Shown in pieces: positions 28,231 through 36,776 of a stretch of 64,000 nt of DNA. Every line of letters begins with the position of its first letter. Positions within the stretch are counted from its first letter, which is position 1. The notes beneath the pieces are model-generated. The model was not told where the DNA came from, ran no database searches, and was given only the letters and a program-made list of their open reading frames with translations. The DNA comes from CALMKX01 sp036274895 (GTDB lineage Bacteria; Acidobacteriota; Thermoanaerobaculia; Multivoradales; SZUA-115). The stretch spans positions 62,001-126,000 of the forward strand of contig DASUEU010000051.1 in assembly GCA_036274895.1 (NCBI GenBank), read 5' to 3'. The translations under genes were made by a program, and so were the position numbers.

Positions 28231-28305
28231 AAGGGGCGGACACGTTGGTCCGCCCCTACGGTCGGAGGTTCTCTTCGTTGGGGCCGACCAACGTGTCCGC
28301 CCTCC
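28231..28305. repeat. Two-arm palindromic repeat (copy B)
   Basis: Arm 1 at 28233-28259 (GGGGCGGACACGTT ... CCGCCCCTAC) and arm 2 at 28278-28304 (TTGGGGCCGACCAACG ... CCGCCCTC), with spacer GGTCGGAGGTTCTCTTC matching copy A. Orientation is the same as copy A. Here no gene end adjoins it directly. Confidence 0.85.
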
Positions 28306-28572
28306 TCCCTCCCGGCGCTCCCGGGGAAGAGATCGGGATCGAGGGCTGGCCCGCCCTGCTCGCTCCTGGCAGCCGCAGGTGCCCTCGCAGCCGGCACCCA
28401 GGCCACCGATGCACCTCGGGCTCTGGCCTGCTGGCCAGCTCAGGTGGAGGCAGTGCACCAGGGCGTCGCAGGTCGGCTTCCAGCCCTTCGCACGGCGGGC
28501 CTGTGGTCGCGAGGCGTTGAAACGCCACGCGGCTCTGCGGGGAGAAAAGAGGCCGCGGAGCGGCCGGACTCG

Positions 28573-28597
28573 GGTCCCCACGCAGAGCGTGGGAACC
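28573..28597. repeat. GGGAAC hairpin repeat, copy 1
   Basis: GGTCCCCACGC-AGA-GCGTGGGAACC, an 11-bp stem with one mismatch. It is the same element as at 46118-46142. It lies just downstream of the permease gene stop and may help termination. Confidence 0.75.
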
Positions 28598-28617
28598 AGA
28601 CACGAAGACCCCCTCCC

Positions 28618-31005
28618 CTACCCCTCTTTCAACGACTCGAACGGCGCCACGGCGGCGGCTCTCTGGGCCGGAAGCAGGCAGGCGAGGAGGGAGATCGCCG
28701 CGAGACCCACGCCCACCAGCAGGAAGGTCGGGGGATCGGCCGGATCGACCTCGTAGAGCAGGCTCGCCACGCCCCGCGCGAGGAACAGGCTGGCCACGGC
28801 CCCGAGGCCGATGCCGGCAACCGTGAGCAGGAAGCCGTCGCGCAGCACCAGGCGGCGGATCTGCGCCGGCCGCGCGCCGAGGGCGAGGCGCAGGGCGAAC
28901 TCCCTGAGCTGCTGGGCCACGCCGTAGGAGACCACGCCGTAGATGCCCACCGCCGCCAGGGCCAGGGCGAGACCGGCGAAGACCCCGACCAGCCAGGTGA
29001 GGAAACGCCGGCGCTGGGTGTTCTCCCGGGCGAAGTCCTCGAGCAGGGCGGCGCGGAAGATCGGCTGCACCGGGTCCACCTGCCAGACCTGCTGCTGGGC
29101 CGCCTCGAGCAGGGCGCCGGCATCTCCCTTCGCCCGCACCACCACCGACATCATGCCCCCGGGCCGCTGGGCGAACGGCGTGACCAGCTCCGGCCGAGGT
29201 GCCACCTCCAGGCCCTCCTGGCGCATGTCCGCCACCACTCCGACCACCGTCCACCAGCGAGGGTCCGCCTCGTGCTTGACCCGCTGGCCCAGGGCGTTGC
29301 CCTCCGGGAAGAAGCGGCGCGCAGCGGTCTCGTTGAGCATCGCCACGGGCTGGCTCTCGGGTCGATCGGCGGCGGTGAACGCGCGGCCGGAGACCAGTCG
29401 CCGGCCCAAGGCGGGCAGGAAGCCGGGGGTCGCGGTCTTGATCGCGGCGCGATCCTTCTCCGCTTCGGCCCGGCCATCGACCTGGACCGAGAGCGTGCCA
29501 CCCTGGATCACCGACAGGGGCAGGGTGTTCATCGCGCCCACGCTGGCGACCCCGGGCAGGGCCGCGAGCCTGGATTCCAGCTGCTCGTAGAACAGCCGCC
29601 AAGCGGCCGGCTCCCGGTACTGATCGCCGAAGACGAAGAGCTGGAGGGCCAGCGCACCTTGGGGACGGAAGCCCGGGTCCTGGGCGTTCAAGCGCCACAG
29701 GCTCTTGATCATCAGACCCGCGCCGACCAGCAGCACCAGGGCCATGGCCAGCTCGGCCACGGTCAGCCAGCGCCGCGAGCGGGCCGCCGAGCCCACCGAG
29801 CCCCGGCCGCCGGCGCGCAGGGCCGCGGACGGCGCGCTGCCGGCGAGCTGCCAGGCGGGCAGCAGCCCGAAGACCGGCCCGGCCAGCAGGATCAACACGA
29901 TCGAGACCCCGAGGGCCCGCCCGTCGAGGCCGACCTCGGCGGCCCGCGGCAGGTCCGCCGGGTTGGCGGCGGCCAGGATCTCCGTGCCCCAGGCCGCGAG
30001 CAGGATGCCGAGGGCGCCGCCGGCCACGGCGATCAGGGTGCTCTCCGCGAGCATCAGCGAGAGCAGGCGGCCGCGGCCGGCACCGAGGGCCACCCGCGCT
30101 GCCAGCTCCGGGCGCCGGGCGAGGCCGCGGGCGAGCATCAGGTTGGTGACGTTGGTGCAACCCACCAGGAGCAGCAGCCCCACGGCGCCGAGGGCGAGGA
30201 ACAGGTTCTTGCGCACACCGCCCACCACGCTCTCCTGGAGCGGGGTCAGCCGCAGGCGGAAGCCCTTGTTGGTGTCGGGGTACTCGCTGGCGAGGGCGCC
30301 CGCCACGGTGTCGGCCTCGCGCTGGGCCCTCTCGAGGCTCACCCCCGGGCCCAGCCGGGCGAGGCCGCCCAGGAAGCGACCGGCGCGGCGGGTGTCCGCC
30401 GTGGGATCCTGGGGGATCCACATCTTCACCTCGCGGCTGGGGAAGGCGAAGGAGTCGGGCATCACCCCCACTACGGTCCAGGGCGCCTCCTCCAGACGGA
30501 TCTGCTTGCCCACGATGCCGGGGTCGCCGCCGAACTCGCTCTGCCACATGCCCCAGCTGAGCAGCACCACCCGATCTTCCTCGCGCTCCCCGGCCCGGAA
30601 GGTCCGGCCGGAGAGCGGCGCCACCTGGAACAGGTCGATGGTGCCGGGAGTGACCCGCAGGGTGGTGATGTCCCGCGGGCGGCCGTCGGTGTTGAGGGAG
30701 AGACCGTACCAGGACCAGGCTTCGATGCCGGCCAAGGTGGTCATCCGGCGCCGGTAGTCGAGGACGTCCGGGGCCGAGACACCGGCGCCTTCGATGCCCT
30801 TCTCGAGGTTGGTGGAGGAGACCGCCACCAGCCGGTCGGGCTGGCCGAAGGGCAGGGGCTCGAGCAGGACTGTGTTCACCACGCTGAAGACCGCGGTCGC
30901 GGCGCCGATGCCGATGGCGATGGTGGCGATGGCGAGCACGGCGTAGCCGGGTCGCTTGGCCAGGGAGCGGGCGGCGAAGCGCAGGTCTTCGAAGACACGA
31001 CTCAT
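28618..31005 (-). CDS. ADOP-type ABC transporter permease (MacB/FtsX family)
   Basis: 795 residues, the size of acidobacterial duplicated orphan permeases. Starts MSRVFEDLRFAARSLAKRPG, the typical family start, then helix 1 (TIAIGIGAATAVFSVVNTVLL), a MacB-type periplasmic core, three helices (e.g. LFLALGAVGLLLLVGCTNVTNLM), a central helix pair, a second periplasmic core and three C-terminal helices ending ISLLACLLPAQRAAAVAP. The internal duplication makes two FtsX-like halves in one chain. No ATPase gene is adjacent, as is usual for this orphan group. Substrate unknown. The ECF sigma gene lies 74 nt upstream in the same direction. A frame extension upstream of the ATG at 31003-31005 is non-coding in character. 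Confidence 0.93.
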   Translation of the reverse strand: MSRVFEDLRFAARSLAKRPGYAVLAIATIAIGIGAATAVFSVVNTVLLEPLPFGQPDRLVAVSSTNLEKGIEGAGVSAPDVLDYRRRMTTLAGIEAWSWYGLSLNTDGRPRDITTLRVTPGTIDLFQVAPLSGRTFRAGEREEDRVVLLSWGMWQSEFGGDPGIVGKQIRLEEAPWTVVGVMPDSFAFPSREVKMWIPQDPTADTRRAGRFLGGLARLGPGVSLERAQREADTVAGALASEYPDTNKGFRLRLTPLQESVVGGVRKNLFLALGAVGLLLLVGCTNVTNLMLARGLARRPELAARVALGAGRGRLLSLMLAESTLIAVAGGALGILLAAWGTEILAAANPADLPRAAEVGLDGRALGVSIVLILLAGPVFGLLPAWQLAGSAPSAALRAGGRGSVGSAARSRRWLTVAELAMALVLLVGAGLMIKSLWRLNAQDPGFRPQGALALQLFVFGDQYREPAAWRLFYEQLESRLAALPGVASVGAMNTLPLSVIQGGTLSVQVDGRAEAEKDRAAIKTATPGFLPALGRRLVSGRAFTAADRPESQPVAMLNETAARRFFPEGNALGQRVKHEADPRWWTVVGVVADMRQEGLEVAPRPELVTPFAQRPGGMMSVVVRAKGDAGALLEAAQQQVWQVDPVQPIFRAALLEDFARENTQRRRFLTWLVGVFAGLALALAAVGIYGVVSYGVAQQLREFALRLALGARPAQIRRLVLRDGFLLTVAGIGLGAVASLFLARGVASLLYEVDPADPPTFLLVGVGLAAISLLACLLPAQRAAAVAPFESLKEG

Positions 31006-31079
31006 GGGGTTCTCCCGTGACAGAGGTCCATCCGCCTTCAGTACGTCCGGCACGGGGGTCAGGTTCCGGCGGGCACGGA

Positions 31080-31742
31080 TCAGGCCTGGAGCAGGGCCCC
31101 ATCCTCCCCGGCCAGGGCGGTCTTGAGCTTGCGCATACCGAGCAGCACCCGCGACTTGATGGTGCCGAGGGGGGCCGCGAGACGCTCGGCGACCTGGACG
31201 TGGGTCAGGCCCTCGAAGAAGGCCAGCTCCAGGGCCGCCCGCTGCTCCACCGGCAGGCCGGCGAGGGCCTCGCGCACCCGGCGGCGGGTGTCGGCACGTT
31301 CGAGACGGCGGCTGCCCAGGGGAGCTACCGCCTGGCCGCGGGCCTCGAGCGCCACGGCGTCCTCCCGCCGGCGCCGGGCACCGCACGATTTCAGGCGGTC
31401 GAGCCCCCGGGAGCGCGCCAGCAGCAGCAGCCAGCTCTTGGCCGAGGCCCGCTCGGGCCGGTAGCTCGCGGCATCGCGCCAGACCTGGAGGAAGACCTCC
31501 TGCACCACCTCCTCGGCTTCACCGCTATCGCCGAAGATCCGGTGCAGCAGGCCGAGGGTGACCCGGGCGTAGCGGTCGTAGAGGTCCGCCAGGGCCTCCT
31601 GGTCGCCGCCAGCGATGCGCGCCAGCAGTTCCTCGTCAGTCGATGCGGGCGGCAGGGCGGGAACCAGCCAGGGGCGGCTCGGGGTCGACGGGGCCGCGGG
31701 TCGCGGCTTCGGGACGTTGGTAAGGGCCAGGGCTCCGGTCAT
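31080..31742 (-). CDS. ECF-family RNA polymerase sigma factor
   Basis: 220 residues. Region 2 contains DLYDRYARVTLGLLHRIFG and GEAEEVVQEVFLQVWRDA (the -10 recognition helices). Region 4 contains LPVEQRAALELAFFEGLTH and VAERLAAPLGTIKSRVLLG, the -35 binding HTH. Together these place it in the SigK-like ECF group. The first about 35 residues are a Pro-rich extension. GGAGGGAGA precedes the ATG. No anti-sigma gene adjoins; the next gene downstream is the orphan permease, so control may be by expression level or by a protein encoded elsewhere. Confidence 0.94.
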   Translation of the reverse strand: MTGALALTNVPKPRPAAPSTPSRPWLVPALPPASTDEELLARIAGGDQEALADLYDRYARVTLGLLHRIFGDSGEAEEVVQEVFLQVWRDAASYRPERASAKSWLLLLARSRGLDRLKSCGARRRREDAVALEARGQAVAPLGSRRLERADTRRRVREALAGLPVEQRAALELAFFEGLTHVQVAERLAAPLGTIKSRVLLGMRKLKTALAGEDGALLQA

Positions 31743-31900
31743 CGCGTTCTCCCTCCAGTGCTAGACTCGGCGGCCAGCCGCGGGCTGCGGCAGGGCCGGC
31801 GATCACGGTGAAGGGACGGTAGGTCCGGCAGCCGTGCCCGGTCCTCAGAGGCCTATCGAAGACCCCTCAAACCCGGGTCAAAGTTCTCTCAAAGCCGTCC

Positions 31901-33823
31901 ATGGCCGCCATTCGTCGGGTTTTCGAGTTCGACGGCTTCCGTGCCGACCTCGGAGATCACCTCCTCTACCGGGGTGAGGGCCAGGTCACCCTGACGCCCA
32001 AAGCCTTCGACACCCTGGCAGCGCTGCTCGAGCGCCACGGCCAGGTGGTCGAGAAGGACGAGTTGCTCGCCCGCGTCTGGCCCGGCACCTTCGTCGAAGA
32101 AGCAACCCTCACCCAGAACGTCTACACGCTGCGCAAGGTCCTGGCCGACGCCGGGGCCTCGCGCAACTGGATCGAGACCGTGCCCAAGAGGGGGTATCGC
32201 TTCGTCGCGCCGGTGGTCGAGATCGCCCCGAAGGAGCCGGCCGCGGCACCGCTCTCGCCCCTCGGCTCGCCGGCCGCCGCCGAGACCCCTCGCCTCGCGC
32301 TGCGGCTGCGCATCGCCTTGCTGATCGCCGTCGGCCTGGCCGGCATCGCGGCGGTCTGGCACAGCACCCGCCCGGGCGCCGGGAGCTCCCCGCCGGCAGC
32401 GCTCCACGGCACCGTGCGTTCCCTCGCCGTACTGCCCTTCGAACCGTTGCGCCTCGGCGCCCCCCTCTCGGTCGAGGAGGACGCCTACCTCGGCCTCGGC
32501 ATGGCCGACGCCCTGATCACCCGCCTGTCGAACCTGAAGAGCCTCGCCGTGCGCCCCACCAGCTCGGTGCGTCGCTACAACGGCACGGGCCGGGACCTCG
32601 CCGGCATCGCCCGCGAGCTCAAGGTGGACGCCGTGCTCGACGGCAGCTTCCAGCGCGACGGCGACCGGCTGCGAGTTTCGGTGCAGCTGGTGGCGGCGAG
32701 CGACTCCGCCCCCCTCTGGGCCGCCCAATACGATGCCCGGGCGGCCGGCCTCTTCGAGCTCCAGGATGCGATCTCCCAGAAGCTCGCCGCCGAGCTGAAC
32801 CTCGAGCTCACCCGCCAGGAGTGGGCGCGGCTCTCCGAGCACGGCACCGAGAACCCGCAGGCTTACGAGCACTACGCCCGCGGGCGCTACTTCTGGAACC
32901 GGCGCAATGCCACCAGCCTGGAGCAGGCGATCGCCTCCTTCCGCCAGGCCATTGCCTTGGACCCGGCCTACGCCCCGGCCTGGGCCGGCCTCGCCGACTG
33001 CTACGTGCTGCTGCCCCTCTACGCCAACGAGCCGCCGGTGCGCGCCTTCCCCGAGGCGCTAGCCGCGGCGGAGCGGGCCCTGGCCCTCGACCCCGAGCTG
33101 GCCGAGGCCCGCACCAGCCGGGCCTACGCCCACTTCGTCTACGAGCGGCGGTACGACGAAGCCGAGGCCGGCTTCCGCCGGGCGATCGCCACCAAGCCGG
33201 GCTACTCGACGGCCCACCAGTGGTACGCCTTCCTGCTCTCGGCCCTGGGCCGGCACGAGGACGCGGAGGCCGAGGCGCGGCGCGCCCTGGAGCTCGACCC
33301 GCTGTCGCTGATCGTCAACGCCGACCTGGGCATGGTGCTGCAGTTCGGACGCAAGACCGAGGCGGCGATCAGCCAGCTCGAGAGGACGCTGGAGCTCGAT
33401 CCCTCCTTCTCCTACGCCCGCTTCGGCCTCGGCCACGCCTACCAGCAGCAGGGCCGGCTCGAGGCGGCGGTGGCCGAGCTGCGCCGGGCGGTCGAGGCCG
33501 CCCGCGGCACCACCGCCCTCCAGGCCGCCCTCGGCCAGGCCCTGGCCCGCACCGGCCGACCTGCCGACCGCGAGGAGGCGCAGCTGATCCTCCGCGAGCT
33601 GGAAAAGCGGGCGAAGAGCGAGTACGTGGACCCGAGCCACCCGGCCCTCATCCGCGCCGGCCTGGGCGAGAAGACAGCCGCCCTGCGCGAGCTGGCCCAG
33701 GCCGTCGAGGAGCGCTCCCGCTTCGTGGTCTTCCTACAGAGCTGGTCCCTCTTCGACGACCTGCGCGGCGAGGCGGGGTGGGAAGAGCTGGTCAGGACGG
33801 CGGGGTTGGAGGTCCGGCCGTAG
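31901..33823 (+). CDS. Membrane-bound winged-helix (CadC-like) regulator with TPR domain
   Basis: 640 residues. Residues 5-105 are an OmpR/CadC-type winged helix (YRGEGQVTLTPKAFDTLAAL, VYTLRKVLADAG, ETVPKRGYRF). One membrane helix follows (RIALLIAVGLAGIAAVW, about 138-155). Next is a TolB-like domain (SLAVLPFEPL ... GMADALITRLSNL ... VDAVLDGSFQRDGDRLRVSV), then about eight TPR units (e.g. ALDPAYAPAWAGLADCYVLL, AERALALDPELAEARTSRAY). This is a very common acidobacterial design in which a membrane-bound regulator senses envelope signals. No ribosome-binding site is evident before the ATG, so the mRNA may be leaderless. The stop TAG (33821-33823) is part of the downstream repeat. Confidence 0.92.
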   Translation: MAAIRRVFEFDGFRADLGDHLLYRGEGQVTLTPKAFDTLAALLERHGQVVEKDELLARVWPGTFVEEATLTQNVYTLRKVLADAGASRNWIETVPKRGYRFVAPVVEIAPKEPAAAPLSPLGSPAAAETPRLALRLRIALLIAVGLAGIAAVWHSTRPGAGSSPPAALHGTVRSLAVLPFEPLRLGAPLSVEEDAYLGLGMADALITRLSNLKSLAVRPTSSVRRYNGTGRDLAGIARELKVDAVLDGSFQRDGDRLRVSVQLVAASDSAPLWAAQYDARAAGLFELQDAISQKLAAELNLELTRQEWARLSEHGTENPQAYEHYARGRYFWNRRNATSLEQAIASFRQAIALDPAYAPAWAGLADCYVLLPLYANEPPVRAFPEALAAAERALALDPELAEARTSRAYAHFVYERRYDEAEAGFRRAIATKPGYSTAHQWYAFLLSALGRHEDAEAEARRALELDPLSLIVNADLGMVLQFGRKTEAAISQLERTLELDPSFSYARFGLGHAYQQQGRLEAAVAELRRAVEAARGTTALQAALGQALARTGRPADREEAQLILRELEKRAKSEYVDPSHPALIRAGLGEKTAALRELAQAVEERSRFVVFLQSWSLFDDLRGEAGWEELVRTAGLEVRP

Positions 33824-33887
33824 GGGCCGACCAACGTGTCGGCCCTCTTCGAAGACCCGGAGGGCGGACACGTTGGTCCGCCCCTAC
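33820..33887. repeat. Two-arm palindromic repeat (copy C), bidirectional terminator
   Basis: GTAGGGGCCGACC ... CGGCCCTC (33820-33847) and GAGGGCGGACACG ... GCCCCTAC (33860-33887) form a long inverted repeat, in the opposite arm order to copies A and B. It fills the gap between the TPR regulator and the convergent exported-protein operon, and supplies the regulator's TAG stop. It should stop transcription from both sides. Confidence 0.88.
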
Positions 33888-33922
33888 GGCCCGATTCTGG
33901 TGCTCTCCCGAGAGCCTCCCCC

Positions 33923-35491
33923 CTACGGCACCCGGACCGGCCAGGCCGAGGTGTCCCCACTCTCGAAGCCGTCGGCGAAGAGCAGGCTGGGGCCGAAGGT
34001 GGGCTGGTCGAGGGCGACTTCGAAGGCGGTGGCGGCCCCGGGGACGACCCGCAGGGTGACTTGCGCCGAGAGTGCGGCCGGCGGGGCGGTGACCCGGCCG
34101 AGGGCACTTTCGATCCAGAGGCCGCCGGTGGCACCTGGGGCGAGGACGGCGACGCCTCCCCCCAGCCCGGTGCCAGTGCAATCCACGCTGGCGAAGAACT
34201 GTGCTTCCCCCTCGAGCCGGGGGCTGCCGGCCACGTCGCTCTCGATGCGCGTCCGGGTGCGCAGGGCGAAGGCGGTGCCTCCCGAGACCGACAGGCACTG
34301 CGCCAGGGAGCCCAGCTCCCCGGTCGCCTCGTTGGCCGCAATGCGCGCCGATCCGGACGTGGCCGCGCCGTCGGCGTCCTCGGCAGCGAAGGCCACCGTC
34401 AAGGGCGGCGGTGCCGTGACCGTCCAGCCCCCCAGGTCGCCGTCGAAGTTGGGATTGGCGAGCAGGTTGGTCGCCGTCAGGGCGAAGGCGAGGACGAAAT
34501 CGTCGCCGCCGGTGCCGTTGCCGTCACCGTCGAGCGGGTTGCCGGGCAGGTCGACGATCGAGGTCGAGCCGCAGGCCACCAGCCGGTAGAGCCCACGGGG
34601 CAGGGCCCGCCGGCCGTTGACCGCCAGCAGGGCCACCCGCGCCACGCCGTCGTAGAGCACCTCGTCGATCGGGATCACCACGTCCGCCGGGTCCGGGGGC
34701 GCCGTGCAGGCCAGGCTGCCGAAGACGCCGTCGCCACCATCCCCCACCAGCCGGTAGTTGGCGGGGTTGGTCACGTCGTCGGGGTCACCGTTCCCGGCCG
34801 GGTCCGCTACCGCCTCACTGAAGGCGAGCAACAGCTGGGTCAGGGAACGCCGCGTCGCTTCCCCTGGCAACAGCTGGCCGTCGCCGGTGTCGGCCACCGT
34901 GGCCACGCCGAGCACCCGCGGCGGGATCGGCGCCGTCACCTCGACCGCCCCCGGGGTCAGGGAGCCGAGGGGCACCAGCTGGGCCTGGGCGTTGGCGGCC
35001 TTGACCCCCTCGAGCGTGATCGGCACCGAGGCCGGCGGTGCCGAGGGGGCAATGGCCCAGGGCAGCAGCACCAGGTCGCCATCGGCCAGCGAGGCGTTGG
35101 TGGGCGAGTCCAAGAGCAGCCGCAGCCGTCCGGCCAGGGGCTCGTGCCAGGACAGCAGGTGATCGCCGAGGGCCGGGCCGGGGCTCGGCTCCCCCGCCGC
35201 CAGGGCCGCCGGGTCGCTCACCAGGTCGAGCTGCAGGGCCGCCACGCCCGCCGCGGCGGTCAGCTCCACCGGCACCAAGACCGTGGCCCCCGGCTCGCCC
35301 GTGGCCTGGCCCACGGTGATCGCCGGCTGGGCGCCGAGCGGCGCTGCCAGGAGGACGGAGACCAGCCACCCGAGGTGCCAGCCACTTCGGGAAACGAGGT
35401 GCCAGGCACTTCGGAAGCGCTGCCGTCCGAGGTGCCAGGCACTTCGGGAACCGGGTTGCGAGGCGGGGTGCCAGCCGTTTCGGGGGCGCAT
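33923..35491 (-). CDS. Exported protein with cohesin-like start and FADGFESGDTSAW end
   Basis: 522 residues, last gene of the Rhs operon (8 nt after the preceding stop). The signal peptide core is WLVSVLLAAPLGAQ, preceded by an abnormally long 40-residue basic region encoded by GTGCCAGGCAC repeats. After cleavage, AITVGQATGEPGATVLVPV resembles the first strands of cohesin-like domains. A middle region has Asp/Gly-rich segments (PLDGDGNGTGGDDF) and a CBM-like C-terminal part (LLANPNFDGDLGGW). It ends LLFADGFESGDTSAWPVRVP, a C-terminal tail I know from many exported acidobacterial proteins and which may be a sorting or anchoring signal. Extracellular, function unknown. Confidence 0.8.
   Translation of the reverse strand: MRPRNGWHPASQPGSRSAWHLGRQRFRSAWHLVSRSGWHLGWLVSVLLAAPLGAQPAITVGQATGEPGATVLVPVELTAAAGVAALQLDLVSDPAALAAGEPSPGPALGDHLLSWHEPLAGRLRLLLDSPTNASLADGDLVLLPWAIAPSAPPASVPITLEGVKAANAQAQLVPLGSLTPGAVEVTAPIPPRVLGVATVADTGDGQLLPGEATRRSLTQLLLAFSEAVADPAGNGDPDDVTNPANYRLVGDGGDGVFGSLACTAPPDPADVVIPIDEVLYDGVARVALLAVNGRRALPRGLYRLVACGSTSIVDLPGNPLDGDGNGTGGDDFVLAFALTATNLLANPNFDGDLGGWTVTAPPPLTVAFAAEDADGAATSGSARIAANEATGELGSLAQCLSVSGGTAFALRTRTRIESDVAGSPRLEGEAQFFASVDCTGTGLGGGVAVLAPGATGGLWIESALGRVTAPPAALSAQVTLRVVPGAATAFEVALDQPTFGPSLLFADGFESGDTSAWPVRVP
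35372..35482. repeat. Cluster of four GTGCC-A-GGCAC repeat units inside a coding start
   Basis: Units at 35372-35391, 35396-35414, 35429-35448 and 35467-35482 follow the pattern GAGGTGCCAGGCACTTCGGG with small changes (GTGCCAGCCAC, GTGCCAGCCGT). Spacing is irregular, 24 to 38 bp. They lie in the first 40 codons of the minus-strand gene and are translated as SAWHL or SGWHL. Confidence 0.85.
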
Positions 35492-35499
35492 CGCGGGCC

Positions 35500-36750
35500 T
35501 CAGGGCGTCCAGGTCGCGCGGACGTAGCCACGCGAGAAGCCGGAGGGGATGGCCAGGGTGGCCGTGGCGGTGGACAGCTCCAGGGTGCCGGCCAGGGGTG
35601 TCGAGTCCACCATCTGGTCGGCGGCGTTCTCCGACAGCAGGACGAGCTTGACGAGGGTGCCCAGGGGCACGTTCCGGGCCTCGATCGCCACGGTCGAGGC
35701 CCCGCTGTTGTTGATGGTCAGGTCCGGCGGGGTGAAGCTGCCGTCGGGCAGGGTGGGTACCGGCACGCCGTCGATCGACACCACCCGCACCGAGGGCTGC
35801 GAGGTGGGTAGGAAGAGGCCGAAGGGCGAGGCGTAGACCGCGGAGGGGGACGACGAGCCGGTGAAGTTGCGGGCGAAGGCCTCGATGCGGATCCGCCCCT
35901 GGCCGGCCCCGCCGTTGGCCCCGGCACCGAGAGCGCCGTTGCCGGCGAAGGTCGGCGCGACGATCCGGATGCCGCCGCCGCTACCGTAGCCGCCAACGGT
36001 GTTGCCCGTGCCGGCGGCGCCGCCGTTGGCCTGGACGGCGCCGTTCACGGTCACCGACAACGAGCTGGCGATCAGGATCGCGCCGCCGCCGGCGCCGCCA
36101 CCGCTGCCGCAGCGCGTGCTCACTCCACCCGAGTCCGGACCTCCCCCGGCACCTCCCGAGCCTCCCAGCAGAGGCACCAGGAAGGCGTTGCCATAGGCCG
36201 CTCCACCGTAGGTCCCGGCGCCCGGGTTGCTGTGGCCGGCATTGCCGGCGCTGGAGCTGCCGATCGCGACCCGGCCGCCCCCCGGCCCCGCTCCGGGCTG
36301 CGCCACGCCGGCGGGATAGGCGCTGCCCATGGCACCCACCCCACCCGGAAAGCCCCCCGAGCCCGGCACCGCCGGCCGCCGGTCGCCGTTGTTCAAGATC
36401 AGGACCCCGTTCTGCCCAGGCTCACCGTCGAGGTCGATCACCCCGTCGATGGCCACCGCGCCCTGGGCCAGCCAGAACACCGGGGCGTTGACCTTGGTCG
36501 CGGTGAGCTTCACGGTCACCCCGGCGCCGACCGTGATGGTGGTGAAGTGGTAGACGTGGTCGCCGTCCGGGTCGAGGGCGGGCACGAAGCTCGCCGGGTC
36601 GAAGACGACCGTCCCGGGGGTGGTCAGGTTGAGGGCGCCGTCGCTGCCGTTCGAGCCGCTGTCGAAGGTCTGGGCCGAGCCGGCCGCCGCCGAGAGCAGG
36701 AACCCGAGGGCGAGCCAGGGAGAGAACCATCCGCGATTGCGAGTCGACAT
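35500..36750 (-). CDS. Exported glycine-rich protein
   Basis: 416 residues from the ATG at 36748-36750 (GGAGG 8 nt upstream). A signal peptide (FSPWLALGFLLSAAAGSA) leads to beta strands (HVYHFTTITVGAGVTV), then about 150 Gly-rich residues with repeated GSGGAGGGP, YGSGGGIRIVAP and NGGAGQGRIRIEAFA. This resembles the Gly-rich beta-helical adhesin-like proteins seen in myxobacteria and acidobacteria. A C-terminal beta domain ends GYVRATWTP. The long Gly/Ala coding stretch produces open frames on the other strand that are shadows. Third gene of the Rhs operon, probably secreted and surface-associated. Confidence 0.78.
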   Translation of the reverse strand: MSTRNRGWFSPWLALGFLLSAAAGSAQTFDSGSNGSDGALNLTTPGTVVFDPASFVPALDPDGDHVYHFTTITVGAGVTVKLTATKVNAPVFWLAQGAVAIDGVIDLDGEPGQNGVLILNNGDRRPAVPGSGGFPGGVGAMGSAYPAGVAQPGAGPGGGRVAIGSSSAGNAGHSNPGAGTYGGAAYGNAFLVPLLGGSGGAGGGPDSGGVSTRCGSGGGAGGGAILIASSLSVTVNGAVQANGGAAGTGNTVGGYGSGGGIRIVAPTFAGNGALGAGANGGAGQGRIRIEAFARNFTGSSSPSAVYASPFGLFLPTSQPSVRVVSIDGVPVPTLPDGSFTPPDLTINNSGASTVAIEARNVPLGTLVKLVLLSENAADQMVDSTPLAGTLELSTATATLAIPSGFSRGYVRATWTP

Positions 36751-36776
36751 CGCTCCATCCTCCACGTTGCGAGATC

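Larger units (their letters stand above)
27953..28617. other. Repeat-rich gene-free interval
   Basis: 665 bp without a supported gene. It holds repeat copy B (28231-28305), a GGCGTT-GA-AACGCC palindrome near 28515 and the GGGAAC hairpin at 28573-28597. A minus-strand frame at about 28300-28500 with several Cys (CDALVHCLHLSW, CEGTCGCQ) is notable but lacks start signals. The AT-richer stretch 28135-28200 may carry the promoter of the Cys-rich gene. Confidence 0.55.

Noticed and set aside
28192..28581. Minus-strand frame with clustered Cys (CEGTCGCQ) near repeat copy B
   Set aside because: No ribosome-binding site, includes two dispersed repeats in frame, and the N-terminal part is Arg-rich; probably non-coding.
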